Notes: generated by a model from the letters alone, not told the origin. A DNA stretch of 64,000 bases from Phycomyces blakesleeanus NRRL 1555(-) (GCF_001638985.1 NW_017265135.1:1107223-1171222); one strand, 5' to 3'. Positions 29,606 to 43,327 are shown, numbered from the stretch's first letter. A program made the numbers and translations.

Positions 29606-32305
29606 TCAATAACGCAGTATGAGAGTAAGGGTTCCGTCTTCATTTTGGCTGACATCGACATCCATCGCCTGTTCTTCTTTGATGTCTTCGACTACAGAAT
29701 CATCGACACATACTACCAACTCGTCTGATTGTTGTTGCTTTGAGACGTGGCGGACTATTCGGGTTACTTGCTGGTTGATGTTCATTTTGGCTGATATTTT
29801 GCCAATAAGCTCTTGAATGGTGAGATGTTCAAGATAAATAGCCCGGTGGACTTCGTTGGCATCAAATCGTGCAAAGAAACTAAGTTCTGTTAGCCAGCAG
29901 ATAAATAAATCAGATTTTACATAAAATCATTAATAATTAATAACGAATCATGAGATATAAACCAAAGAAAGAATAAAAAAAAAAACAATTGGGATTCTTA
30001 CTTGCAATGCGGCGTCTTCGCTGGACAACATAGGTTGGGTCAATGTCGGTAGCCTGTGGTTGACTGTGGAACCAAGCAGAATGGGAGTTTGTGGAACCAT
30101 CAGGGGATCTGACATCTGGAACAAGGGTTTGGTGTGTAGGATAGTTGCTGGGATAGGCGCGTTTTAGACTATGAGGCGAGAGTTGAATATCTGTTGTCGT
30201 TGGAGGAGGGAGTGTGATGTGGTTAGAAATGCTTCTGACACTGCCGTTGCTTTTGGGACTGCCCAGACTGCCATTGGTTGAGCTGACACGTGTATGAGAC
30301 AAATGGCTATCTGTGGAGCCAACTAAGGGTGTCTCAAGTACTTCACGAAAGATTGATTGAGGTTGAGTTTGAGAATAGGTTAACCAGAGTGGGTGAGGTT
30401 CGCCATTTTTGCCTAATATTTTTTTTGATATACATGAAAAGAGGGGGGGGGGGGGTATGTTAAAAACAGACGGAGAATTCATAGTTGTTCTTTGATATCA
30501 TAATAACAAGCTTTTTTTTTTAAAAAAAAAACAAATAAATGATTGAATACAAGAACTTGCCTCGTGGTTTCTCTAATTGACGCTCGATGTGCTTTGCATC
30601 ATCTTTATTCTTGCGTTCTGCGCCCTAAAATTAAATTACACAAATCTTTAGTCTTTGCTTTTTTTTGGACTAATATGTGTATATGTTGCTTGGATACTTG
30701 TGTACCTTGTCACGGAATAGCTTAATTCTACAGTAGGCCTTTTCAATGTGCTGTTCTCCAACGACTTGGGTACCCATCTGAAGACGGAGTGGGATACCTT
30801 TGACGCCTTTGATACGTGAAAAATCCGTAGAAAGACAGTTGAATCGAATGTTGATCACGGCCCCTTTTTTTGTGTTCCACTCAAAGGCTATTCTATCAAA
30901 TGAGGAGTACTCTGCATTATGAACTCCCGAAGAACGGCTGGTGTCTAGATGATGTATATATAAATTTGCTTTTCTTCTTTAGAATAAAATAAAATCTTGC
31001 ATGCATTATTAAGATTCTTATTACTATAACTACTATCACTAGTGATATTATTATTATTATTATTATAAATATAATTTTATTTTATGTGTTCGCGTGATAC
31101 TTGCCAATGTCAATAGCTCTTGCAGACTGAGCATCTTTTTGTTGACTTAACCAGAACTTCCAGTAGCTCTGAGCCACTTTTCGATGTGACTCGTCGTTGA
31201 ACATGATGATTATTGTGCTTTTTACAATCTGATCGGCATGACTTGTTTCTGTATCCTTGAGTGTGACTGAATAGTATTGGCCTTTTTGATTTTGATCGAT
31301 CGATTAATACTAGAGATAAACAAGAATTGTGTGGTCAATTTTGATCTACCTTTGTTGAGGTAGGTCAATGGAGACTCTTCTAATTTTTGTGCTGCAGCTG
31401 TTGGTGCTTCAATTCATTAAAAATAAAAGTAAAAATCAAAAATAAAAAAGAAATGAATATTTTTTTCTTGTCACACACACACACAAAACGATGTACTTGT
31501 ATATATATCTTACCGTCAAGTCCGATATAAAATCGAAGGCTATTATTGTTACATTGAAGGAATAAGGGGTTGATAGTAATAATAATAATAGATAGAGAGA
31601 TAGAGAGATATTGAAAGAAAAAAAGAGAGAGAGGAGAAAATCAGTAAGGAATTAAAAATGTGTAGTCAACCTTGTTCGCATGGGCCAAAATATCCGAGCT
31701 CAAGCATGAACCGCATGGGTTACACACTAGTTGTGTCGGGACCCATGGCCGAATCATTAGGATTTATATATATATATATATATATCAATATGCTCATACA
31801 CGCAGAGAGAGAGAAGTATTTATATATATATATACGTGTGTGTATTATAGATAAATAATAATAATAATAATAAAAGAGTATTTTACTTTGTAGAGCAATT
31901 GACAGGAGAGCGTACGACAGGAGAGTGTATCATTGATAGAGAAGACGAATGAGAGTGAGGCGAAAATTGATCCATTGAATGGTTTACAGGAGTTGGTGGA
32001 CTACGGGCAGGACTAACAGAATTCGTTGGAGATGGTAGAAAATGTTGATGGTTGATGTAGTATGGCCTGTTGCTTTTAAATGTAGATATATAGTGTACGT
32101 ATATTGTATAGGTTAACAATAAAAAGAAAGCAAGATAATAAGTATGGTTGTTATAGTTATTGTGGAGGTATATATGGTTGCTATGGTTATTGTTGCTATG
32201 GCTATGATAGTTGGCAACTAACCTATCTGTGTAAGATAGTGTTTGATGAAAAGGAAGAGGTTCAGGCAAAGTCTGTTGTTGAGGTTGATATGAATTGACT
32301 AACAT
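29606..32305 (-). CDS. Grainyhead/CP2-family transcription factor
   Basis: Nine exons on the minus strand: 32223-32305, 31887-32066, 31514-31539, 31350-31406, 31105-31281, 30706-30944, 30561-30624, 30002-30412, 29606-29886, giving 505 aa. The N-terminus is Pro/Ser/His-rich. The DNA-binding domain is clear: LRFYIGLDAPTAAAQKLEESPLTYLNKGQYYSV, then SHRKVAQSYWKFWLSQQ, SSGVHNAEYSSFDRIAFEWN, KGAVINIRFNCLSTDFSRIKG, EKAYCRIKLFRDKGAERK. (The first block is split here by an exon boundary.) A C-terminal ubiquitin-like/dimerisation region follows (LSFFARFDANEVHRAIYLE...). In fungi this family controls cell-wall remodelling genes. A 26-nt microexon (31514-31539) codes LRFYIGLD and follows a 347 bp intron. 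Introns 30945-31104 and 30413-30560 have GC donors. The intron 32067-32222 is a multiple of 3 and open, so a longer isoform is conceivable. Confidence 0.9.
30413..30560 (-). other. GC-AG intron in the Grainyhead-like gene
   Basis: On the minus strand the exon ends CCA-CGA-G and the intron begins GCAAGT. The next exon reads (G)GC-AAA-AAT-GGC (KNGEPHPLWL). The overlapping GT donor gives the wrong phase. Length is 148 bp. Confidence 0.7.
30945..31104 (-). other. GC-AG intron in the Grainyhead-like gene
   Basis: On the minus strand the exon ends GAC-ATT-G before GCAAGT, and resumes AC-ACC-AGC, giving AIDIDTSRSSGV. This is the expected continuation in the DNA-binding domain. The GT four bases further on breaks the frame. 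Length is 160 bp. Confidence 0.75.
31655..31765. repeat. Hairpin-forming sequence inside the long intron of the Grainyhead-like gene
   Basis: Within intron 31540-31886. An inverted repeat CATGGGT / ACCCATG (around 31715-31746) encloses a near-palindrome centred on ACTAGT (ACACACTAGTTGTGT). Base composition is much more G/C-rich than the flanking TA repeats and purine runs. No tRNA A/B boxes are evident. It may be a small mobile-element relic or a structured RNA. Confidence 0.4.
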
Positions 32306-33355
32306 GGCTGAAAAATGACTTGCTTATAAATTATTATCATTATTTCAGATGATTTTGTGGGAGATTTTTTATTTTATTTTATTTTATTCTGGTTGTTGTT
32401 TCAATATTCTACCTTTGAGCAGGTTTTTGTCAAGTTAAAGATGTGCAAAGAAACAAAGAAAGATAAATTGATGCTTTTTATCACTATTGACGAGTTAAAT
32501 AAAGAATTTCATGGAATATGAAAAAGGTGGCAACAAAGAAAGTATAATTGTAATTTCCTTTTTCCAAAAAAAGAACCAAAAAAATAGCAGGGTATTGGGT
32601 AATTTAATCTTGATACTTTTATTTTAACAGTACCAACAACAACAACAACAACAACAAAACAACAAAAATTAAATATAATATATGCCTATAAAAGTCTTTC
32701 CTTTCAAAGCTAGAAGAATCTACAGCATTTCTAATAGAAAATTTTATACAACTACCCCTCTGTCCTTTTTTGTTCTGCAGTAACCACAATCTCCTTTAAA
32801 GGCGTGTCCTTGTACCCAAATTAGCACGACACTATAAAACAATTGTACTCTCAAATGCCAAAAATAATCACAAGGGTTAGAGCGTCTGAAGGAAATTTGA
32901 TATTGCCTTTCTGTTTGTGCTCACCAAATTCGTCTTGACCAGAATATAGCTCAGATAAGGATATCCAAAATACAATTGACATCGTGGATCATGACAGGAT
33001 AGCACGCTTCTTTTCTTTTGTCTCTCAAGTTACATCGTCTTGCCCCTAGTCGTACAAAGGTCCAACGTTGTTCAGATCGTGTCACCGAATGCATGTAAAT
33101 TATAATACCAGGACAAAGAGGAGATTATGGTGTAGGTGTAGGTGTAGGTGGGGGTAGTGATGGTAGTAGTGGTGGTGGTGGGTGACATCAAGTACACAGG
33201 ATCTAACCAATCTTTACAGGCGGTGTCTCATTTTTTTCTAAAAAGTCTCGAGAATCCCTGTGCACGGTGATTCAAAGGCTAGCCACAATATCCTTGTGTC
33301 TTTTTTTATGTATGTAGCTATGTATTTATTTATTTTAATGAATAAATATAAAATA

Positions 33356-33386
<31 letters not shown>

Positions 33387-34263
33387 TCAGGTCCAAAGAG
33401 AGGGCTTTTGTTTCTTTGGATCTGAATAAGTAAAGCACACGTGCTATGGCCTTTAGGATATATGGACAGTTAGTGAAGTTGTGTGAGAATAAGTAAAAAG
33501 GATATAATATCTTGATTTATGAAAAGAAAAAAAAAACAACCGATGTCGAAACCATGGAGATGATAATTTCATCGATCATATATCACAAGAATAAACATGT
33601 ATATTTATGGTTGTCCCAGCAGATCAGCCATATTTGTAAGACACTATCTTCAATATACATATATTATAAAGCTTTCTCTTATACACCTCTATCTCTGATG
33701 TTATCAAGTCTAATACTTCTTTATCAGATATTTTATTATTACTACACAAGCTGTTCCCGTTATATTCAACAATGAATAAAAAGAAGAAAAGGTAATTTTA
33801 ATGATAAATAATAAGAATAAATAATAAGAATAATAATAATAAAGCGAGTGCTCTGTACTACTTTTTAGGGTTCATGTTATGGTTAAAAGTGAACAACGTA
33901 AAAGAATATTTTCACACATCACGCCACTTGGCCCATTGTCTACCACGCGCTTTGAGGTTTCCGATTAAGCAATTTCTCTGTATTTGCTGTACTCTCTTAC
34001 ATTCATTCATTGTCTCTCTTGGCCTGTCTATTTCTTTCTTTCTTTCTATTTATCTATCTATCCATGCCCTTTTGAATCGTCTTCAGTGTTTATAATAACC
34101 GATCTCATGATTTGTGTAACAGGCCAGTCAGGTATTGATAATACACCACACGTTAAGAAGTCGACTTTTCACTTTCTTAAAAGTATGGATAATACATGTG
34201 TAATCCAGAATTCCTTAAGCCTCATCTTAAATTGGTATAGAATACCTCTACTTTATATTTATT

Positions 34264-34298
<35 letters not shown>

Positions 34299-36800
34299 AT
34301 AATAAATACAATCCAATTCAAGCCTTTGTTTCGTTGGGAGTTAAGACATTATTCAAGGGGTGGGTAACGTCCATATGTACATAAAGTATATTGCTATGAA
34401 ATTAAGATCATAAATTACTGGGGTCCTTTTTTTTTCTCTTTATCTCTTAATAAACAATTTTAACTCTAAAATATTATTACTATCAGTATTTAACATATAT
34501 TTATATACGTACGTACAGACAGACAGACATACATACATAATTTTATTTATTTAATAAGGAGAATATATCATACACCTCTTTTAGTAACAGAATTACACCA
34601 AAGCAATGATCAATTACAATGCATTTAAGAACATCTTCTATTGATTATGGCAGATTACACCATTAAATATAATATACAGTACAGTATTACTTTCTTTCAA
34701 GATGCTTTTGCGATTTTTATTGAAGAATTCCAACCAATAATATTTGCTATTCCGTGTGATGTTAAACTATTTGCGTAGTCTAAAAACAGAATATTGCGCA
34801 ATATATATATATATAAGGGGAATATTAAGGCGACTCTTTTATGTTGCTGTGGACTTTATTAGATTTAGTGTAGGTATGAAATTCAATGATAATTAGAATG
34901 TCTTTGTCCCCCCTTTTTTTCTTATATATATATTTATCGATTTATATATGTATTCCACTCCCGTGTAATAGGTGACAAGATAGACTAATTTTTTCTTAAT
35001 AGTAATAATAACTCATCTGTTTTCTGGAAAGCATCAGCTAATATGTCTTTTCTTATTGCTCAACAAGCACATGTAAAAAAAACCAGTTGAATTGGGCAGC
35101 AGACCTAATAAAGATAGTTTGACTTGAAAGAGTCAGGATTTTTTGTCATCTGTAGCAATTAAGCTATACAAGCTATTAGATAATGGTCCAAAAAAAAAAG
35201 ACTATATTATGTTTTATAAATCTGTTCTTTTAGCAAATGTTGAAAGGAATATAAGTATTAGCCAGGCCAAGCTCTTTAGTTATTATTTCGCTCTTTTTCT
35301 TTTGAAGGCTTGTTTAAATAAACAACAATGTACATATATATATATCACATCTTTTGTTTCGTATTAGAGTCTACAATTATTTATACAGAAATAGAATATG
35401 CTTTCTGGTTGATTTTAATCTTTAGTTTTTTGTAGAGTCCAGAGCTCAATTGTATTAAGAATAACTAAGCTTATATTTATCAAAAGCTATACCTGGCTTT
35501 AGAAAACATCAATGTCTCCTTTTAATTATGATTATATGTGTTTCAGCTTGAATTTTTGGATTTAGAATAATTTATAAGAATATTCAAAACAATAGAGACA
35601 ATGAAGGCGGGCTGTAGTATTACCTTAAAAGACCGTGCCATGTTACATCTGGTGCTTGAGCGCGGTGATATAAGCGTGTGTTGAGGAATCCGTCCTTTTT
35701 TTTAAAGGCGTTATTGCTGGAAACACAAAGAATGGTGCTTAAATGTGACAAAGTCAAGGCGAGCACTATTCTATTAGGCTTGTGTTGAGCTTGTATGGGT
35801 TAATATATTAGAAAAGACAAATTTTGTTGAATAAAGTACGATGATTTGTTAAACTTTTGTTGCTTGAGTAAAAGGAATTGAGAATAAAGGAAGTTGAAAA
35901 TTTGACGAAAGCCCGAAAGCAAAAAGCCAACGATATGGTTTGTTCGACAGAAAGAACTTTCGGGGGAGTTTTTTTTTTCTTTGTTGAGATCCCAAAAAAA
36001 AATCTGTGAAACTTGTCATGCTGATATTCTGTTCTTCGCTGGCTGGAGTTGTGTCTATACAAGCTTGGTCTGCTCACTGTAGATCTCTAATTCCTACAAT
36101 GTACTTGATCTCTTCTCCCAGAATCAACAAAGGTTCAAGGGTCCTGAATACTTTTGTACTGTTCTGGCGAGAAATAAGAAATACACAGAGATTCTTTCCA
36201 AGCCAATGGTGGTATCTATTCTATGTGTGGATCATTGAATAGTACCTTGAATCGGATTTAATATATATATATATAGTATCTGTAAAAGCTTCTTTGTACA
36301 CTGTTAATGAAGGTAGGTCTTGCATAGTAAGTCTAGTAGAGTAGCATGCTTGATATAAAATTATATGATATATTAGAGCAGTGATAGCTAATGGTGATGA
36401 TAAATAAATATTGATTTTTATTATAGCAACCAATAAAATAGTATTTTGTGATATGTACCTACATAATAAATAAACTCTATATACAGATAAGCTTTGATTG
36501 ATAGAATCTTGCTATAAAAGAATCCAATGTTTTTTTTTAACTTTACAAGAGGGATTGTATGATATATTATTTCATATAAATGTATATTTATAAAACATAA
36601 AGACGTATATCCCCAAGAGAGCGGGCAGACATGATCACTCATAAAATACAGGGCCATAGAGAGTAAATATTAGGAAGAGTATTTCAAGAATATTGAATGA
36701 TATAAACATACATTATTTATTCTGTATTATCTAAACATTATGTAGATCATAATCCTCTGATAATTTTTGTCAAATTTGATACTCTACGTAAATATTAATA
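32306..36800. other. Gene-poor region (first part of a 6.6 kb desert)
   Basis: A/T-rich sequence with microsatellites and no supported gene. Contents: upstream region of the Grainyhead-like gene; a G-rich tract at 33126-33182 (GGTGTA repeated, then GGT-rich); a TACA repeat at 33356-33384; TA/TG repeats at 34266-34300. A few frames at 35800-36240 look protein-like in patches but are broken and unassigned. Confidence 0.5.
33356..33384. repeat. Tetranucleotide microsatellite (TACA)n
   Basis: About seven uninterrupted copies of the 4 bp unit. Confidence 0.85.
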
Positions 36801-38570
36801 ACAACATACATGAGCATATCTTCCTTCTTGTATTATGCCCATGTCTTTTAAAATACGTGCTTCACATGACTGTTTTGTATCTTCCTTTACGGTGCCCACC
36901 AGTTTTTACTTTTGATCTTAATAATCGCACAGCTTTTATTCTTGGTATACATTTTATCCGATGTGCAAAATAAAGACCATACGGCTTACATGCTTTCTGA
37001 CTTTCACTCATATCAAATACTGCATTAAATGTGGCATCTTTGTTTTTGCGCGCTTTGTCTTGGGACTTTATAAGTTCATCCCTATTGTACCTATATATTA
37101 TCAATTTACTATACAATTTCTTTTCTTGCTGGTTGGTATTTGATGGTGGTTATTCAGATTTTTTAAAACTAAATGATACGTCAATAATTGATATAATGCA
37201 ATTGAATCCAGGTGTAGTTCAATTAATGGCAAAAAAAAAGATGCCAAAGGACATTGTGCGCAAGTAAATGTTGTATAGCGCACATATTTAAGAACGTTTG
37301 CGAAGGTACAGAAATATATTTGATACGCAATTATGGGACATTGTTTTTTTTGGAGGCAATAACATCTTCAAGATATTGCTGATCAAAGATCATACCGACT
37401 GTTCGGCTGTGGAAGTCTCAGGAGACTGATTTTTAATGTCTTTTAAGTATATGGGCGTACCATTGCTGAAAACCAAGTGTCTGGTGATAGACTTGAGTTT
37501 ATTCAACCTCCTTTCGGAGCATCCTCATCCAAAGTCTCCTCCACTTCCAGAAAATTCTGCTGTTCTTCTGCACTGTTCAGATCCTGAACAACGAACTTGT
37601 GTTCTGTGGAAGCTTTCTGACTAACATTCAGCGTTTGTCTCATTTTCTATAGTAAAACGAATCATTAGTTTTTTTTTAAGCCAATAAATGATCTTTCAAC
37701 TTTGCCTTTAAAAGTATGTTTTAAATTAGCTAGACGCTGCTTCGCTCTGTTTATTTCAGCTGTCCACTTTTCTCCTTCTGATCCGTCTGCTTTTTTCTTT
37801 TTTGTATCGACCTTCTTAGCCCTTTATTCTCTGCACGACAAACATAACGCGCAAGATTTTTCATTACTTTCTTGCCAGGTGGTTTCTGTGTTTCTGTGGT
37901 AGACATACGTTTTGACTTTCTATTGCGGGTAAGATGTTGGAGAAGTAGTACTGATACCACTTTGTCCAAAAGTTTTTTGACTATCTTTTTACCGTGCTAC
38001 ATACTCTCAAAATTGACCATTTACTTTGTTTTTACATTTTTTCGTTTTTTTTTAATTTAATCTTCAGCTTTAGTTTTCTTGACAATTCCTTCTACACGGT
38101 CTCTCATTGAAGTAAAGAAGTATTCCTCCAAGTCTTTCACTAGTCCTTGTACACAATTTCTTTTGTTGACACTTTCTTCAACAGATATATCAGATAAGGT
38201 TCATTTGGTATTACTTTGCCGAAAGTATGGTAGCGAGGTGTTCATATCTTGGTAACGACTTTCTCGGGATGTTTTTTAAGCATTTGATTGTTCTTTGCCA
38301 AATTCGCAAACATGGACTTTGTTTTTACTATTCGTTCCAGCTATTATATATCAACTCACTATGTGGATTCCTTTTATATTTATGCAGCTACTCTTACCAA
38401 CTCAGTGGATATGTGGACTGCCAAAATACTTTAAAGATATCGGTGAAAAAAAGAAGAAAAAAAGGGAAAATGAGTAAAAAAAATATGCAAGACGTAGTGC
38501 TCACGGGGTTAACGAAATCGCAGATTGCAATCAATCGATACATTCTTTCTCAAGCCGAGTATTGATCTTT
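36800..38570 (-). pseudogene. Decayed protein-like frames, possible mobile-element remnant of unknown family
   Basis: On the minus strand short open pieces in shifting frames read like one decayed protein: ESVNKRNCVQGLVKDLEEYF near 38150, KKVMKNLARYVCRAENKGLR near 37840, FDQQYLEDVIASKKNNVP near 37360, and RDELIKSQDKARKNKDATFN at about 37070. Pieces are separated by stops and frame changes. The Lys/Arg-rich character suggests a transposase or nuclease, but no diagnostic motif is visible, so no family is given. Confidence 0.3.
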
Positions 38571-38599
38571 GGCTTCAAAATCTTTATCTTCGGCTGAAC

Positions 38600-38790
38600 G
38601 AAGCTGAATATTAGATGAATATAATAATGATATGAACGTGAGTATCAATCCCATTCGGCTTATGGAAGAAGCAGTATTTAATAGTGTACGTGTATTAAAA
38701 TGTTGCCCAGATGATACGAGTGACCCTGAGAACTATGGCTTGCCTTTTTATATGAAGAAGTACTGTTGTCGCTTTGAAGAGGTAAGCGGA
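38600..38790 (+). pseudogene. Open, coding-like fragment upstream of sec24
   Basis: Reads ILDEYNNDMNVSINPIRLME...FNSVRVLKCCPDDTSDPENY...GLPFYMKKYCCRFEE, about 58 codons without a stop, ending near a GTAAGC that could be a donor. Composition is clearly less A/T-biased than its surroundings. It has no start in good context and no partner exon found. It could be a fragment of a mobile-element gene or an exon of an unrecognised short gene. Confidence 0.25.
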
Positions 38791-38956
38791 GTTTGATACA
38801 ACGCGATTTTTTTTGGAGACAGGAGATTATACGCTCTCTCTCTCTCTCTCTCTTTCGAAACCAGCCACTTTATTCCGTCACTTATTACAAGACCTCTCTT
38901 TCGTTTTATTTTATTTTATTTCCTTTACCTGCCAAATAAGCCAAGAAGGAACAATT

Positions 38957-41900
38957 ATGGCTCATCAACAGCCACAATACCCAGCGCAACATCCACATCC
39001 TCCTCAGGCTCGTCCTCCCATGGGAGATCCCAACAGAGCCCGCAGCCCTCCACTGCCGGGACAACCACCCATCAGACCAATGGGAACACCTCTCAACACA
39101 GGCGTTCCTCCCTATCGTCCCACATCTACTCCTCCTCCCCATGCAGGTTCTCCCATAAGACCGGGATTTCCGCCTCAGCGTACTGGCTCTGCCCAAGGTT
39201 ACCATTCCGGTACTCCTAATCTCGCATCCCCTCGTCCTCCATTTAACACACCTGGCGCACGGCCCATGATGCGACCCATGAACCCACCTGTCTCTGGTCC
39301 ATTCCCACCAAACCCACAGAGACCTGTCATGAGCGCTCCAGTAACACCTCCTGTGATGTCCCAGGCTTCTCCTGTTGCTACTGCTACTACCCCTACTGCT
39401 CAAACTGGTTCCCCAGTTGCTGCCTCTGCCCCTATCTCGCCTACCGTAGCATCACATCACGAACACACGCGTCGCAAGAGAATGTACCCAGAGCAGAATG
39501 TCAATAGCTACACAGAAAGCCCTGCTCCACCACCCCAATATCAAGATCCTTCCCAGTTTACACCTGCCATGACTTCTCCAGCATATAGTCAGCCTATTCA
39601 ACAAACGCAACAAGCAGGAGCAGGAGGATATGCTCAGCCAGGATATTCCCAACCTGCTTCTCCAGGTTATGCTCAACAAGGCTACTCTCAGCCAGGATAT
39701 TCTCAGCCAGGATACACCCAACCACCTCCAGCATATGGACAGAGTCCAATGCAGCAAATGACAAATCAGTTTGGAAACATGAATGTAGCAGCTGCACCAC
39801 CTGTAAGTATTGGAACTGTGTGTATGCGTGCGTGTGTTTCTGTTTATATTTGTCGCAAGATGAGGAGTGTAGAGACAGTATAATAAGAAAAAGAAAAGTG
39901 AACTTCAACTGTGGATATATACATTGTAGATGGCCGCACGTACAGTATCTTTGATGGGCGTTCCTCCCTTTATTGCTGATCTGCATGCTCCTCAGCCTCC
40001 AATCCATTTGCCTCCTCACGTAAGTAACTTAATGGATACTTGGAATTTAAAAGAGACAAGTCTAAAAAATGGTTTCTTTTTATCTAATATATATATAGGC
40101 GTCCATTACGGACTCACCTTACGCTAATGCCGACTCTTCTTACATGTGTTCTACTATAAATGCAGTCCCTTCGAGCGAAGCTCTTCTCAAGAAATCCAGA
40201 CTTCCTCTTTCTCTTGTATTAGCACCTTACAGAAGAGTTCAAGATGGAGATGTAAGACATTTTTTTTAAAATACAGATACAAAAAGCAGACTAATATTTA
40301 ATCAAACTTTCTATATATATATATATATTCTGTAAAGGACGAGGTTCCTGTAGTGACAGACTCTGTAATTTCTAGATGTCGTCGTTGCAGAACATACATC
40401 AACCCATTTGTAACCTTTGTTGAGGGTGGACAGCGGTGGAAATGTAACATGTGTTTCCTTTTGAACGACGGTACGTGGAATGATTTGTGTGGTTTAAGTT
40501 GTGATAAGACATCATGACTTATTTTGTGTGCCTGCTTTTTTTTGGGGGGGTTTTTAGTTCCTGCTGCCTTTGAGTTTGATTCTCAAACACAGCAACCGGC
40601 TGACAAGTGGAAGCGCGCCGAGCTGAACTATTCTTGTGTTGAGTTTGTTGCTCCCACCGAATATATGGTACGAATATGATACATATATGTTTTAGAGAGA
40701 AAGAGAATGAAAGAAAGAAAGAGAGAGAAAATTTATTTAAAACGGAGTACTCGGTCCAAATAGATCCGTCCTCCTCAGGCTCCTGCTTATGTATTTGTAA
40801 TTGATGTATCTTACTCTGCCGTCCAATCAGGCATGCTTGCTACTGCTGCCCGTACCATCTTGGACTCTCTTGATCGCATTCCTGATGATGAGAAACGAAC
40901 AAAGATCGCTTTCATCACAGTTGACAGCTCTTTACACTTTTACAATCTCAATGCCAACCTTACTGAACCTCAAATGCTGGTCATGTCTGACCCTGACGAT
41001 ATTTTCCTCCCTCAGCCCTCTGATCTCTTAGTAGGCTTGAGTGAAAGTAAGGCTGTTATTAGTGCCTTGTTGGAGAAATTGCCCGAAATGTTCAAAGATA
41101 CATTGGTGGTTACCAATGCATTGGGAAGTGCTCTTCAGGCTGCTCATAAGCTGGTGGTAAGCACAAAATGGCTATTATAATGCAAAGAAACTAAGAGAAG
41201 AAAATCTTAATTTCTCGGTGTTATTATTGTATATATAGTCTCCTAATGGTGGTAAGATCGTGTGCCTTCAATCTACGTTGCCTACAGTTGGCACTGGCGC
41301 ATTGAAGCCTCGTGAGGATGTGAAGCTTTTGGGAACTGCAAAGGTAATATATACAAAATACGGGAGTTTTGAGCAAACAAAAAGGAAACTAATACTGATG
41401 GGTTTGGTAATTTGCTATTGATAGGAGACGGTTTTGTTGAATGCTGCTTCACCATTTTACAAGTCGTTTGCTGTCGACTGTTCTCGTTCTCAAGTAGCCT
41501 GCGATATGTTGATTTTCGGTGGACAATATTCTGATGTAGCAACTCTTAGTAAGCTGATTATAATATGCACAACTAGAATAAGTACCAATTACCTAATCTA
41601 TACACAATATTTTTCTTTAAAAAAAAATAGGCTGTCTTCCTCATTATACTGGTGGTCAGACTTATTTCTACCCTGGATTTAATGCCAGTCGTAGTGAAGA
41701 CGCCCTCAAGTTTGCCCATGAATTCTCTGAACTCTTGGCTGAACGTATTGGTCTTGAAGCTGTCATTCGTATTCGTTCCTCGCGTGGTCTGCGTATGAGC
41801 GCATTCCATGGAAACTTCTTTATTCGCTCTACCGATTTACTTGCTCTTCCCAACGTACCCCGCGATCAGTCATACTGTGTTGAGGTCTCTATTGAAGATG

Positions 41901-43192
41901 ATATTAAGACATCGACCGTATGTTTCCAGACTGCCTTGCTTCACACCACTTGCTTTGGTGAACGTCGCATTCGTGTCGTAACTCTTTGTCTTCCGGTTAC
42001 AAGCAATATGTCCGAGCTGTACTCGAGTGTTAATCAACAAGCAGTGGCTGCTTATCTTGCTAATAAGGGTATTAATTGTTATTTTTTAAAAAAAGAGAGA
42101 GAGAGAGCATATGTTCTTATTTGTTATTATTACTCAGCAAAATACTAATATCTTTTTTTCAACAAAAAAATCTAGGTGTTGAACGTGCACTCTCTTCCAA
42201 GTTGGATGATGCGCGCGATGCCATTGTTAACAAGTTGATAGATATGATGGGTGTTTATAAGACCCATGTATTGGGTTCAGGACAGGGTGCTACACCTCAG
42301 TTGACTGCACCAGATAACATGAAGATGTTGCCTGCCCTTGCCTTTGCATTGATCAAACATGTAAATACCCAAAATATAAAAGAAGAAGAAAAGAAACTAA
42401 ACTATATTCTTCTTTTACTTTTATTTTTATAGGATGCTTTGCGTCAGACTTCGCAAATTCCAACTGACTTGCGATCAAATGCAATGAATTTGCTCCGTAC
42501 CATGCCTATACAGCTACTTCTCCCTTACATATATCCTAATTTCTACTCTCTCCACAACATGCCACCAAATGTAAGGTTAATTTTGGTGGAAATGAATTTA
42601 TATGTTAAAGTACGTAATCTAACAAGGCGTGTATGCGCACGTATTTGCTTGTTTGCATCATATTTTTTTAGGCGGGTGAAATGTCAGAAAACGGAGTGGT
42701 GTTCCCACCTACGATGAACCTGACAGCAGAGAAGCTTGAAGCTCATGGCTGTTACTTGCTTGAAACCGGACAGAATATTTATCTGTTTGTTGGGCGTGGT
42801 GTTGTTCCTCAGTTATGCGTTGACTTGTTTGATACCAAGTCTTATGAAGGATTGCGAGCAGGAAAGATCACATTACCTTCGCTTGAGACCTCGTTAAACA
42901 GAAAGGTCAACCTTCTGATTGCCAAGATCCGTGAAATGCGTCGTGGTAACTACTATCCTCAGCTCTACCTCATTAAGGAAGATGGTGACCCTGCTCTGAG
43001 AATGTGGTTTATGTCCCACCTCTTGGAGGATCGCACTGATAATGTGATGAGTTACCAACAATTCCTCCAACATGTCAAAGACAAGGTGAATTATAAACCA
43101 AACAAATAGACAATTGCTTTCTACTGAATATGTAACTACACTTTACTAAACCTGTACTGATTTTTTTTTAGGTTGGATCGAGTTCGTATTAG
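38957..43192 (+). CDS. sec24: COPII coat subunit Sec24
   Basis: Thirteen exons: 38957-39802, 39930-40019, 40099-40251, 40338-40470, 40558-40667, 40764-41156, 41239-41343, 41425-41548, 41631-42068, 42176-42360, 42433-42570, 42672-43085, 43172-43192, giving 1049 aa. The first 280 residues are Pro/Gln/Gly-rich with repeats such as [17 protein letters not shown]. Then come the zinc finger ([12 protein letters not shown]...RWKCNMC), the trunk domain ([17 protein letters not shown]...[12 protein letters not shown]), the beta barrel ([18 protein letters not shown]...[11 protein letters not shown]), the helical domain, and the gelsolin-like domain ([18 protein letters not shown]). Sec24 binds cargo at ER exit sites in complex with Sec23. 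The start ATG is [11 protein letters not shown]; an upstream in-frame ATG at 38813 is separated by a CT repeat and is less likely. The tiny last exon codes VGSSSY. Confidence 0.97.
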
Positions 43193-43327
43193 TTTAATGC
43201 CTTATTAGAGAGGAGGTTTTGTGTTTTTTTTTTCTTCTTGATCCAAGATAGCTTTCATTTGAGAATACATAAATATTTGTGATTAGATATTCGTGTGGGA
43301 TTATACTTGGATAGTGATAGCGAGGCT

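Noticed and set aside
31655..31765. Possible tRNA gene inside the Grainyhead-like intron
   Set aside because: A GGTTCA-like word is present on the minus strand, but no complete B box, no matching A box at the right distance, and the stems do not form a cloverleaf.
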